Assembly: GCA_943325485.2 (NCBI GenBank)
Contig: CALPPP020000096.1
Span: 1-5,603 of the forward strand
From: Rickettsia typhi
Lineage (GTDB): Bacteria; Pseudomonadota; Gammaproteobacteria; Burkholderiales; Burkholderiaceae_C
Direction: 5' to 3'
DNA: 5,603 bases
In this document: positions 1 through 5,603 of the stretch, piece by piece
Position numbering within the stretch: position 1 is the first letter of the stretch
Layout of the letters: every line of letters starts with the position of its first letter
The notes under the pieces: generated by a model
Told to the model about the DNA's origin: nothing
Databases searched by the model: none
The model's input: only the letters and a program-made list of their open reading frames with translations
Position numbers and translations under genes: made by a program

Positions 1-1124
1 AAATCCTCATAGTTCAAGGTGCTCGACAACAAACCCATGCGCTGCAGGAATTTGTCTTCTTTCAGCTTGCCTTTTTTCACCTGGGCTTGATAGTTCTTCT
101 CGATGATGGCAATGCCTTTGTCCAAGGCTTCTTGCTTCATCTCCAAAATCTTCACCGGAATACCTGCATTGAGGAAGTTCATGCTGATGCCGCCACCCAT
201 GGTGCCCGCACCAATAACCGCCACGCTTTTGATTTCACGCACGGGGGTGTCAGCGGGCACATCGGCGATTTTGGTGGTGGCACGTTGCGCCACAAACAAA
301 TGGCGCAAAGCGCGGCACTCGGGGGTGAACATCAGGTTGGTGAAGATTTCGCGCTCGGCTTCCATGCCTTGGTCGAACTTCATCTTGGTGGCGTTTTGTA
401 CCGCTTCAATGCATTTCAGGGGCGCGGGGTATTTGCCCTTGGTCATGCCGTTGACCATATTGGTGGTGAATTTGAAGAAAGCGTCTGCGTTGGGATGCTT
501 GCAGGGCATGTCACGCACACGTGGCAGTGGTGAAGTACCGACGACGCTTTTGGCAAAGGCGATGGCTTCGTCCATCAAGGTAGCTGCTGAAGTGGCCATC
601 TGATCGAACAGTTTTTGGCCCGGGAGCATGGCCAGCATCTCGCTCTTGATGGGCTCACCACTGACGATCATGTTCAGTGCAGGTTCGACGCCCAGCACAC
701 GTGGCAAGCGCTGTGTACCACCTGCGCCAGGGATCAAGCCGAGCTTGACTTCAGGCAAAGCCACATCGGTGCCGGGTGCTGCAATGCGGAAGTGGCAACC
801 CAGTGCCAACTCCAAGCCACCGCCCATGGCCACCGTGTGAATCGCAGCCACCACCGGTTTGGTGGCATTTTCAATTGCATTGATGAGGGTGAGCAAATGC
901 GGTTCTTGGATGGCCTTGGGCGAGCCAAATTCTTTGATGTCAGCGCCGCCAGAAAAAGCCTTGCCTGCGCCCGTGACCACCACGGCTTTGACCGCATCGT
1001 CAGCCATGGCTTTGCCAAGGCCTTGGATGAACGCTTGGCGAGTGGCCAAACCCAGCCCGTTGACAGGCGGGTTGTTCAAGGTAATCACGGCAACGTCGCC
1101 GTGGACTGCATAGTCAGCACTCAT
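1..1124 (-). CDS. Bifunctional enoyl-CoA hydratase / 3-hydroxyacyl-CoA dehydrogenase, MFE-1-like (3' end outside window)
   Basis: Predicted to hydrate trans-2-enoyl-CoA and then oxidise the (S)-3-hydroxyacyl-CoA with NAD+, two consecutive steps of cytoplasmic beta-oxidation. An open frame without stops gives 374 residues; relatives are roughly 700 residues, so about half is missing past the left edge. The N-terminal crotonase domain (about 1-190) shows the oxyanion-hole segment SGGADIKEF (58-66), GGGLELALGCHFRIA (101-115) and PEVKLGLIPGAGGTQRLPR (from 124). Glu105 and Glu125 are 20 residues apart, matching the catalytic Glu pair of rat enoyl-CoA hydratase (144/164), so hydratase activity looks intact. 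A helical linker is followed by a Rossmann fold with VIGAGTMGGG (303-312; G305, G307, G310), with acidic Glu328 plausibly binding the adenine ribose. The dehydrogenase catalytic residues lie outside the window. The 101-115 segment is nearly identical to human EHHADH as I recall it, so MFE-1 type is favoured over FadB/FadJ. The ATG start at 1124 has an AAGGAA ribosome site five bases upstream. Acyl-chain preference is unknown. Confidence 0.93.
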   Translation of the reverse strand, partial: MSADYAVHGDVAVITLNNPPVNGLGLATRQAFIQGLGKAMADDAVKAVVVTGAGKAFSGGADIKEFGSPKAIQEPHLLTLINAIENATKPVVAAIHTVAMGGGLELALGCHFRIAAPGTDVALPEVKLGLIPGAGGTQRLPRVLGVEPALNMIVSGEPIKSEMLAMLPGQKLFDQMATSAATLMDEAIAFAKSVVGTSPLPRVRDMPCKHPNADAFFKFTTNMVNGMTKGKYPAPLKCIEAVQNATKMKFDQGMEAEREIFTNLMFTPECRALRHLFVAQRATTKIADVPADTPVREIKSVAVIGAGTMGGGISMNFLNAGIPVKILEMKQEALDKGIAIIEKNYQAQVKKGKLKEDKFLQRMGLLSSTLNYED

Positions 1125-1129
1125 AGGAA

Positions 1130-1135
1130 TTCCTT
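1130..1135 (-). promoter_or_regulatory. Ribosome binding site of the hydratase/dehydrogenase gene
   Basis: On the minus strand AAGGAA stands five bases before the ATG at 1124-1122. It fixes the start of this gene, and the protein then begins MSADYAVHGDVAVITLNNPP, which aligns with the N-termini of MFE-1-type enzymes. A separate good ribosome site suggests that this gene is translated independently of livF. Confidence 0.7.
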
Positions 1136-1155
1136 GTCAGAAACAGGTGGGAAAG

Positions 1156-1181
1156 TAAAAAAGAACGATCGTACTATTTTA
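1156..1181. promoter_or_regulatory. 26-bp imperfect dyad, candidate operator
   Basis: The sequence is an inverted repeat centred between 1168 and 1169. Eleven of 13 base pairs match, with mismatches only at 1161/1176 and 1164/1173. The core ACGATCGT (1165-1172) is perfectly palindromic and the outer arms are A/T rich. It fills much of the 54-bp gap between livF and the hydratase/dehydrogenase gene and includes the livF TAA stop. Size and symmetry fit a dimeric repressor site such as those of TetR-family regulators of acyl-CoA catabolism; that family assignment is inference. As RNA the stem would be AU rich with a tiny loop and no G/C base, so a terminator is less likely. Confidence 0.5.
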
Positions 1182-1183
1182 TA
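1178..1183 (-). promoter_or_regulatory. Possible -10 element before the hydratase/dehydrogenase gene
   Basis: The minus strand reads TATAAA here, five of six matches to the sigma-70 -10 consensus. The same run also contains TAAAAT at 1176-1181. I find no convincing -35 hexamer 16-18 bases upstream, inside the end of livF. If used, transcription would start within the adjacent dyad, a common arrangement for repression. The case is weak, because A/T-rich hexamers occur by chance. Confidence 0.25.
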
Positions 1184-1874
1184 CCTCTAACCATTCCTTG
1201 CGGATGGCGGCGTCGGCTCGCAAAGCGTCAGGGGTGCCGTCAAACACCATGCTGCCGTGCCCCATGACCAAGGTACGGTCCGATATTTGCATGGCGATGG
1301 TGAGTTTTTGCTCAATCAGCAGCACAGACACGCCACGGTTGCGCAGTTCGCGCAAAAACTGCCCCACCAGCTCGACAATTTTGGGAGCCAAGCCCTCGGT
1401 CGGTTCATCAATGATGATGAGTTCGGGGTCGCCCATGAGGCTTCGGCAAAGGGTGAGCATTTGCTGCTCGCCGCCCGACAACACACCAGCTTCGGTATGT
1501 TGACGTTCGCGCAAGCGTGGGAACAAGTTGTACATGTCCTCAAAATCCCAACGACCTGTGGGCTGCTTACCCTTCAAGCCCAGCAACAGGTTTTGATGCA
1601 CCGTGAGCTTGGGGAAGATGTCGCGGTTTTCAGGCACATAGCCCAGCCCGAGGTGGGCTATCTCGAAGGGCTTGCGCCCCACGATTTGCTGGCCCAACCA
1701 CTCGACACTGCCTTGGGCATCCACCAGTCCCATGATGGCTTTGGCGGTGGTGGAGCGCCCCGAGCCGTTACGACCCAACAGCGCCACGATTTCGCCCTTA
1801 CCAACCGAAAAGCTCACGCCATGCAGCACATGGCTTTTGCCGTAATAGGCGTGAAGGTCTTTGACTTGCAACAT
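1179..1874 (-). CDS. livF: LivF-type ABC transporter ATPase with Arg in the Walker A motif
   Basis: Cytoplasmic ATP-binding subunit that pairs with LivG to drive the LivHM permease. The 231 residues match the usual length (E. coli LivF is 237). Visible motifs are Walker A GRNGSGRST (34-42), Q-loop region YVPENRDIF with Glu at 82, signature LSGGEQ (132-137), Walker B LIIIDE (152-157; Glu157 is the general base), and an H-loop position occupied by Gln189 in LLIEQ. The VPE and EQ variants also occur in E. coli LivF. The Arg40 in place of the Walker A lysine is unusual; the codon is CGC, two bases from AAG at least, so a single miscall does not explain it. I recall the same GRNG-GRST form in other Burkholderiales LivF-like proteins, so it is probably a clade trait. 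The ATG at 1874 directly abuts the livG stop (TGAATG) and has AAGAGGG seven bases upstream, consistent with coupled translation. Last gene of the transporter set. Confidence 0.95.
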   Translation of the reverse strand: MLQVKDLHAYYGKSHVLHGVSFSVGKGEIVALLGRNGSGRSTTAKAIMGLVDAQGSVEWLGQQIVGRKPFEIAHLGLGYVPENRDIFPKLTVHQNLLLGLKGKQPTGRWDFEDMYNLFPRLRERQHTEAGVLSGGEQQMLTLCRSLMGDPELIIIDEPTEGLAPKIVELVGQFLRELRNRGVSVLLIEQKLTIAMQISDRTLVMGHGSMVFDGTPDALRADAAIRKEWLEV

Positions 1875-2633
1875 TCAGTGGCCCTCTTGCAAACTGCCCA
1901 AATAGGCTTCTTGCACACGGGCGTTGGCGCGTACCTTGTCAGGTGTGTCAAACGCAATGATTTCACCGTAAACCAGCACGGCTATTTTGTCGGCCAAGCC
2001 AAACACCACGCCCATATCGTGTTCCACCGCCAGCAAGGTTTTGCCTTGGGTGACTTCTTTGATGAGGCCAATGAAACGCTCGGTCTCGCTGTTGTTCATG
2101 CCCGCCGTGGGCTCATCGAGCAACACCACCTCGGCGCCACCGGCCATGGTGATGCCAATTTCCAAGGCCCGTTGCTCTGCATAGGTGAGGTTCATGGCCA
2201 AGGTGTCACGCTTAGACGCCAAGCGTATGCGCAGCATCCATTGCTCGGCCAAGTCATTAGCGTCTTTCAAATTGCCCAAGAAGGACCAAAAGCTGTAACG
2301 GTGGCCCAAACTCCACAACACCGCACAACGCAGGTTTTCAAACACGCTGAGTTTGGGGAAGATGTTGGTGATTTGGAAGCTGCGCGATAAGCCCAGACGA
2401 TTGATCTCAAAAGGCTTGAGGCCGTCGATGCGCTGCCCCTTAAGGCTGATGCTGCCTGAAGTAGGGGCGAAGCGTCCGCTGATGAGGTTGAACAGCGTGG
2501 ACTTGCCCGCACCGTTAGGGCCGATGATGGCAACCCGCTCGCCCGCCGCCACTTGCAAATCCACCCCACGGATGATTTCTGTCTTGCCAAATTGTTTGGT
2601 CAAGCCCTGAAGCTCCAGCGAGTACGCGCTCAT
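1875..2633 (-). CDS. livG: LivG-type ABC transporter ATPase
   Basis: Second cytoplasmic ATPase of the importer, 252 residues (E. coli LivG is 255). Motifs are canonical Walker A GPNGAGKST (38-46), Q-loop Gln87 in RSFQITNIF, a divergent signature LTYAEQ (149-154) instead of LSGGQ, Walker B VVLLDE (169-174), D-loop AGMNNSE, and switch histidine His205 in AVEHDMG. The C-terminal end has the GEIIAFDTP and VQEAYLG elements typical of LivG. The ATG at 2633 overlaps the livM stop by four bases (ATGA) and is preceded by a strong AAGGAGG, so it is both coupled and efficiently initiated. With LivF it should form an asymmetric dimer: this subunit provides the intact Walker A and histidine, while its signature faces the atypical LivF nucleotide site. 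Confidence 0.95.
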   Translation of the reverse strand: MSAYSLELQGLTKQFGKTEIIRGVDLQVAAGERVAIIGPNGAGKSTLFNLISGRFAPTSGSISLKGQRIDGLKPFEINRLGLSRSFQITNIFPKLSVFENLRCAVLWSLGHRYSFWSFLGNLKDANDLAEQWMLRIRLASKRDTLAMNLTYAEQRALEIGITMAGGAEVVLLDEPTAGMNNSETERFIGLIKEVTQGKTLLAVEHDMGVVFGLADKIAVLVYGEIIAFDTPDKVRANARVQEAYLGSLQEGH

Positions 2634-3904
2634 GCGGCCTCCTTGGCCTGTTGCGCGGCCGCAATCTCGGTTTGAATATCGCCCCAGATCAGGGCAAAGC
2701 GGCGACGCACCGTCTCAAACACCGCCAAACCAATCGCCAGTAAAGCCAGTGAGACAAGCCATGTGGTTGCGCTGTCGGTGTTGAGAACCCAACCGGCAAA
2801 GGCGAGTTCAGGACCGTTGGCGGCGTCGAGTTGCAGGTGGTAAATCATCTCCACCAAAGCGCCTGCACCGGCCAACATCAAGCCCATGGCCACAGCCAAG
2901 CCAGCATAAGAGGGCAGCAAACGCTTCAATGCACCGGTTTTGGCAATCCTGAGGTTCATCATGATCAAACCCGCCAAACCGCCAGGCGCATACACCACCA
3001 TGAACAAAAACACCAAACCCAAATACAGCAACCACGCTTTGGTGATTTCAGACAGCAGCACAAAGGCCAGCACCATCAATATGCCGCCCAAGATAGGGCC
3101 AAAGAAGAAGGTGGCGCCGCCTAAAAACGTGAACAGCAAGTAAGACCCCGATCGGGCAGGCCCCACCACCTCGGCGGTGACGATCTCGAAATTGATAGCA
3201 CCCAAGCCACCCGCAATGCCAGCGAAAAAGCCCGCGATGATGAAGGCGCGGTAACGTACTTGCTGGGTGTTGTAGCCGACAAACTCGACGCGCTCGGGGT
3301 TGTCACGCACTGCATTCAAGATGCGACCCAAAGGCGTTTGCGTCAAGGCGTAGAGCAGCGCTACCGACAAGAAGGTGTAAAAGGCGATGAGGTAATACAC
3401 CTGACGCTGCGGTCCAAAAGTGATGCCCATGAAGGCCTCGCCCACCACGCGGTTGGCCGACACCCCTGCTTCGCCACCGAAAAATTCGGAGAACATCAGC
3501 GACATGGCAAACACCAACTCGGCCATGCCCAAGGTGATCATGGAAAACGTGGTGCCCGATTTTTTGGTGGTCACATAGCCCAGCAAAATGGCGAACCCCA
3601 TGCCAGCCAAGCCGCCCACCAAGGGAAGCACCACCACTGGCAGGTGCAGCGTGCCTTGGCCAATGGCGTTGAGCGCGTGGATGGCAAAGTAACTGCCCAT
3701 GCCGCTGTAGACCGCATGGCCAAAACTCAGCATGCCGCCCTGCCCCAGCAGCAAGTTGTAAGACAGGCAAGCAATGATGGCAATGCCCATTTGCGACAAC
3801 ATGGTTTGCGACAAATTGCTGGTGAACACCCAAGGAGCGACCAGCAACACCAGCGCAAAGCCCAGCCACACACCATAGCGAGAAAGCAAATTGGCCATGC
3901 TCAT
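2630..3904 (-). CDS. livM: LivM-type inner-membrane permease with C-terminal extension
   Basis: One of two permease subunits lining the transport path in the cytoplasmic membrane. The 424-residue protein has hydrophobic segments near 11-28, 36-54, 88-110, 120-138, 168-187, 217-236, 255-285 and 288-316. The cytoplasmic coupling loop is visible as AVRDNPERVEFVGYN (198-212), the EAA-like element that contacts the ATPases. The family core appears to end around YAPGGLAGL (305-313). About 110 further residues follow, with two more hydrophobic stretches (331-353, 381-397), a basic ETVRRRF and an Ala/Gln-rich tail. E. coli LivM is similar in length (425) but carries its extra sequence at the N-terminus, so the equal length is coincidental. 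The ATG at 3904 overlaps the livH stop (ATGA) with a modest GGGA upstream; Met3 (3898) is an alternative start. Substrate not determined. Confidence 0.93.
   Translation of the reverse strand: MSMANLLSRYGVWLGFALVLLVAPWVFTSNLSQTMLSQMGIAIIACLSYNLLLGQGGMLSFGHAVYSGMGSYFAIHALNAIGQGTLHLPVVVLPLVGGLAGMGFAILLGYVTTKKSGTTFSMITLGMAELVFAMSLMFSEFFGGEAGVSANRVVGEAFMGITFGPQRQVYYLIAFYTFLSVALLYALTQTPLGRILNAVRDNPERVEFVGYNTQQVRYRAFIIAGFFAGIAGGLGAINFEIVTAEVVGPARSGSYLLFTFLGGATFFFGPILGGILMVLAFVLLSEITKAWLLYLGLVFLFMVVYAPGGLAGLIMMNLRIAKTGALKRLLPSYAGLAVAMGLMLAGAGALVEMIYHLQLDAANGPELAFAGWVLNTDSATTWLVSLALLAIGLAVFETVRRRFALIWGDIQTEIAAAQQAKEAA
2638..2644 (-). promoter_or_regulatory. Strong ribosome binding site of livG
   Basis: A perfect AAGGAGG lies inside the last codons of livM, four bases before the livG ATG. 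It is the strongest Shine-Dalgarno sequence in the window and fixes the start in the ATGA overlap. It suggests the ATPase is made from its own initiation as well as by coupling. Confidence 0.7.
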
Positions 3905-4932
3905 GTGTCCCGTTTACCCAGCAGACCGCGTGGGCGAAAAATCAAAATCAGCACCAGCATGAGGTAAGGCAGGATAGGTGCGACTTGCGACACCGTGAGT
4001 TTGATGAAGCTGTTGTTTTTCCAATCTGCGGACAACACGACACCCATGTCTTTGAACAGTTGCAAGAGCGAGTAGTCAATCGCCACCGCAAAGGTTTGCA
4101 CGATGCCGATCACCAAAGACGCCAAAAACGCGCCGCTCAGTGAACCCATGCCGCCGACCACCACCACCACAAAAATGACGGAACCCACGGTAGCGGCCAT
4201 GGCGGGTTCGGTGATGAAGGTAAAGCCGCCAATCACCCCTGCCAAACCCGCCAAACCGGTGCCCATGGCAAACACCAGCATGAACACACGCGGCACGTTG
4301 TGGCCCAAGGTTTCAACCGTTTCGGGATGCGTCAGAGCCGCTTGGATGATGAGACCGGCACGGGTGCGGGTCAGCACCCACCACAGGCTGATGACCATGG
4401 CGATGGCTGTGACCATGATGAAAGCGCGGGTGGCCGGAAAGGGCGTGCAGACAATGCGCACCGCGGTGTCTGTGGCTTGGCAGATCTCCCCGCCAACACC
4501 TGCCACCAGCGACAAGCCCAGTTGCCCATGGTTGATGAGGGTGAACACCGGACCTTGCAAAAAAGTGGGCGGGGTGAACTCTACCGCCACGCGGCCCCAC
4601 AGCAGTTGCACCAACTCCAACACGATGTAAGACAAGCCAAACGTCACCAGCAATTCAGAAACGTGCCCCATTTTGTGGACTTTGCGCAAAACCTTGCTCT
4701 CGAACAAGGCACCGGCGGCACCGGTGAGCAGCGGAGCCAACAGCAAAGCTGGCCAAAACCCGATGCGGCTCTCCAAGGTGTAGCCAAAATAAGCGCCAAG
4801 CATGTAAAAACTGGCGTGCGCAAAGTTAAGCACCCCCATCATGCTGAAGATCAGCGTCAACCCCGAGCTGAGCATGAAAAGCAGCAAGCCATAGCTCAAT
4901 CCATTGAGCGAGGAGATCAGGAAAAATTCCAT
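3901..4932 (-). CDS. livH: LivH-type inner-membrane permease
   Basis: Partner permease of LivM in the HAAT-family importer. The 343 residues form about eight or nine hydrophobic segments. Family landmarks are SGLTLIFSMMGVLNFAHASF (23-42), the coupling loop LTHPETVETLGHNVPRV (200-216), the Gly/Val-rich VIFVVVVVGGMGSLSGAFLA (252-271), and a C-terminal LIFRPRGLLGK (330-340). It is about 35 residues longer than E. coli LivH (308). Much of the excess appears to sit in a non-cytoplasmic loop around 145-168 carrying Cys151 and Cys162, and near 291-312. The ATG at 4932 lies 33 bp after the binding-protein stop and has no clear Shine-Dalgarno sequence (upstream GATCTGAC). Initiation may therefore depend on ribosomes finishing the upstream gene or on the small hairpin just upstream. 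The next gene overlaps its stop. Confidence 0.94.
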   Translation of the reverse strand: MEFFLISSLNGLSYGLLLFMLSSGLTLIFSMMGVLNFAHASFYMLGAYFGYTLESRIGFWPALLLAPLLTGAAGALFESKVLRKVHKMGHVSELLVTFGLSYIVLELVQLLWGRVAVEFTPPTFLQGPVFTLINHGQLGLSLVAGVGGEICQATDTAVRIVCTPFPATRAFIMVTAIAMVISLWWVLTRTRAGLIIQAALTHPETVETLGHNVPRVFMLVFAMGTGLAGLAGVIGGFTFITEPAMAATVGSVIFVVVVVGGMGSLSGAFLASLVIGIVQTFAVAIDYSLLQLFKDMGVVLSADWKNNSFIKLTVSQVAPILPYLMLVLILIFRPRGLLGKRDT

Positions 4933-4941
4933 GTCAGATCA

Positions 4942-4956
4942 TGGCGCGTAGCGCCA
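4942..4956 (-). promoter_or_regulatory. Short hairpin between the binding-protein gene and livH
   Basis: A perfect six-base inverted repeat, TGGCGC / GCGCCA with a three-base loop, sits in the 33-bp gap nine bases before the livH ATG. Five of the six pairs are G-C. There is no following T-run, so it is not a classical terminator. In other importer operons, hairpins in this position stabilise the binding-protein mRNA or limit permease expression; whether this one does is inference. Confidence 0.4.
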
Positions 4957-4965
4957 AAGCCGCAG

Positions 4966-5603
4966 TCAAGAGGGAATCTTCATTTGGCAGCTGGTAGGTG
5001 TACTCGAGATATAAGGCTCGAAGGTTTTAACGGGTGCCAAGGTCATGCCAGTATTTTCAGCGCTGTAGGGGAATTTTTTATCCGCTTTTTGCCACACGGT
5101 CATGAACAGGGTTTGCTGCATTTGGTGGTCTAGCTTGCGCATTTCCATGTCGCCGTTATAGCCCTTGAATTTGTGGCCATGCATGGCGGCAGCCACTTTG
5201 ACGGGGTCGGTGGAACCCGCTTTGGCCATGGCTTGGGTAAGCAAATCGAAAATGGCGATCATGGAGCCGGTGTACATATCGTCGTTGTACTTGGCTTTGA
5301 AGCCGGCCATGTACTGGCTCATGCGACCGCCCATGTTGTAGTGGGCGTAGCTGACTTGGTAGACACGGCCTGCAGCACCTTGGCCTAAAGCAGTGGGTGT
5401 GCCGGTGACGCCGGTGTAGTAGGTGAAGAATTTGCCGTTATAGCCGCCTTCGTTGGCGGCTTTGACCAACAAAGCCAAATCGGAACCCCAGTTGCCGGTG
5501 ATGACCGAGTCAGCGCCAGAGGCTTTGATTTTGGCGATGTAGGGTGCGAAATCGCGCACTTGCGCCAAGGGGTGCAGGTCTTCACCCACGATTTCTATGT
5601 CAG
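4966..5603 (-). CDS. Periplasmic substrate-binding protein of the ABC importer, C-terminal part (5' end outside window)
   Basis: Captures the substrate in the periplasm and delivers it to LivHM. 211 residues are visible, from DIEIVGEDLHPLAQVRDFAP to STPTSCQMKIPS. The signal peptide and roughly the first 170 residues are beyond the right edge, judging by a usual length near 380-400. The order of elements fits a type I periplasmic-binding fold (Peripla_BP_6, LivK-like): PYIAKIKASGADSVITGNWG (lobe 2 strand and turn), ALLVKAANEGGYNGKFFTYY, GFKAKYNDDMYTGSMIAIFD (a helix of the closing domain), VKVAAAMHG and a C-terminal TLAPVKTFEPY strand. The GTG at 5589 is internal, since the frame stays open to the edge. 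Position at the head of the operon is usual for LivK-type proteins. Ligand cannot be inferred: the N-lobe ligand residues are missing, and close relatives are annotated for amino acids, amides and aromatic acids. Cys near the C-terminus is of unknown significance. Confidence 0.92.
   Translation of the reverse strand, partial: DIEIVGEDLHPLAQVRDFAPYIAKIKASGADSVITGNWGSDLALLVKAANEGGYNGKFFTYYTGVTGTPTALGQGAAGRVYQVSYAHYNMGGRMSQYMAGFKAKYNDDMYTGSMIAIFDLLTQAMAKAGSTDPVKVAAAMHGHKFKGYNGDMEMRKLDHQMQQTLFMTVWQKADKKFPYSAENTGMTLAPVKTFEPYISSTPTSCQMKIPS

Noticed and set aside
1156..1181. The dyad as a Rho-independent terminator after livF
   Set aside because: The symmetry leaves almost no loop, the stem would be AU rich with only a few G-C pairs, and no strong G/C stem precedes the T-run. 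An operator is a better reading.
615..1190. A 191-codon plus-strand open frame opposite the hydratase/dehydrogenase gene
   Set aside because: The minus strand holds an unambiguous crotonase domain with intact catalytic residues, and the plus-strand product resembles nothing known.
1257..2390. A 377-codon plus-strand open frame opposite livF and livG
   Set aside because: It is unusually long, but the translation is rich in His, Gln and Gly with no recognisable domain, and it lies wholly opposite two well-conserved ATPase genes. This is a typical shadow of GC-biased codon use.
3147..3156. Perfect palindrome CCCGATCGGG
   Set aside because: It lies inside livM codons for conserved residues, is short, and has no promoter or gap nearby; a chance palindrome is sufficient.
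3260..3967. A 235-codon plus-strand open frame opposite livM
   Set aside because: It has the same shadow composition, and its length is explained by the absence of rare codons in the antisense frame.
4300..5133. A 277-codon plus-strand open frame opposite livH and the binding-protein gene
   Set aside because: It has His/Gln/Arg-rich, low-hydrophobicity content, spans a gene junction on the other strand, and has no family resemblance.
5587..5589. GTG as a start for the binding-protein gene
   Set aside because: The frame is open upstream to the window edge and the segment is in the middle of the type I periplasmic-binding fold, so this is an internal valine.
1..5603. Search for mobile elements, CRISPR arrays, tRNA genes or long direct repeats
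   Set aside because: None is visible; short recurring motifs such as AAACCCGCCAAACC reflect Gly-rich membrane segments in the permeases.

Overview
The window looks like an accessory-metabolism locus from a betaproteobacterium, most likely Burkholderiales and probably the Comamonadaceae (Limnohabitans, Rhodoferax or Polaromonas type). This rests on remembered similarity of the LivH, LivF and binding-protein sequences and on the moderate-to-high GC content. No rRNA or marker gene is present, so the genus is a guess. Every gene I can support lies on the minus strand, so the locus reads from right to left.

In transcription order there is: (1) the C-terminal 211 residues of a periplasmic substrate-binding protein (4966-5603, cut by the right edge); (2) a LivH-type inner-membrane permease (3901-4932); (3) a LivM-type permease (2630-3904); (4) a LivG-type ATPase (1875-2633); (5) a LivF-type ATPase (1179-1874); and (6) after a 54-bp gap, the first 374 residues of a bifunctional enoyl-CoA hydratase / 3-hydroxyacyl-CoA dehydrogenase (1-1124, cut by the left edge). 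The four transporter genes are packed very tightly: two 4-bp ATGA overlaps and one TGA-ATG abutment. They are almost certainly one translationally coupled transcript. No stretch longer than 300 bases lacks a gene.

Together genes 1-5 form a complete HAAT-family (branched-chain amino acid type) ABC importer: binding protein, two different permeases and two different ATPases. The sixth gene encodes two consecutive beta-oxidation steps and resembles the peroxisomal L-bifunctional enzyme (MFE-1) more than FadB. The simplest inference is that the importer feeds an organic acid or amino acid into a CoA-thioester degradation route. The true substrate cannot be read from the sequence, so the liv names describe family, not proven leucine transport.

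The most interesting points are: a strongly asymmetric pair of ATPases, in which all degenerate motifs fall in one of the two composite ATP sites; a 26-bp near-perfect dyad with an ACGATCGT core between livF and the beta-oxidation gene; a two-helix C-terminal extension on LivM; a periplasmic insertion with a cysteine pair in LivH; and a small hairpin between the binding-protein gene and livH. None of this amounts to a clearly new system. It is a well-formed transporter and catabolic locus with some checkable oddities.
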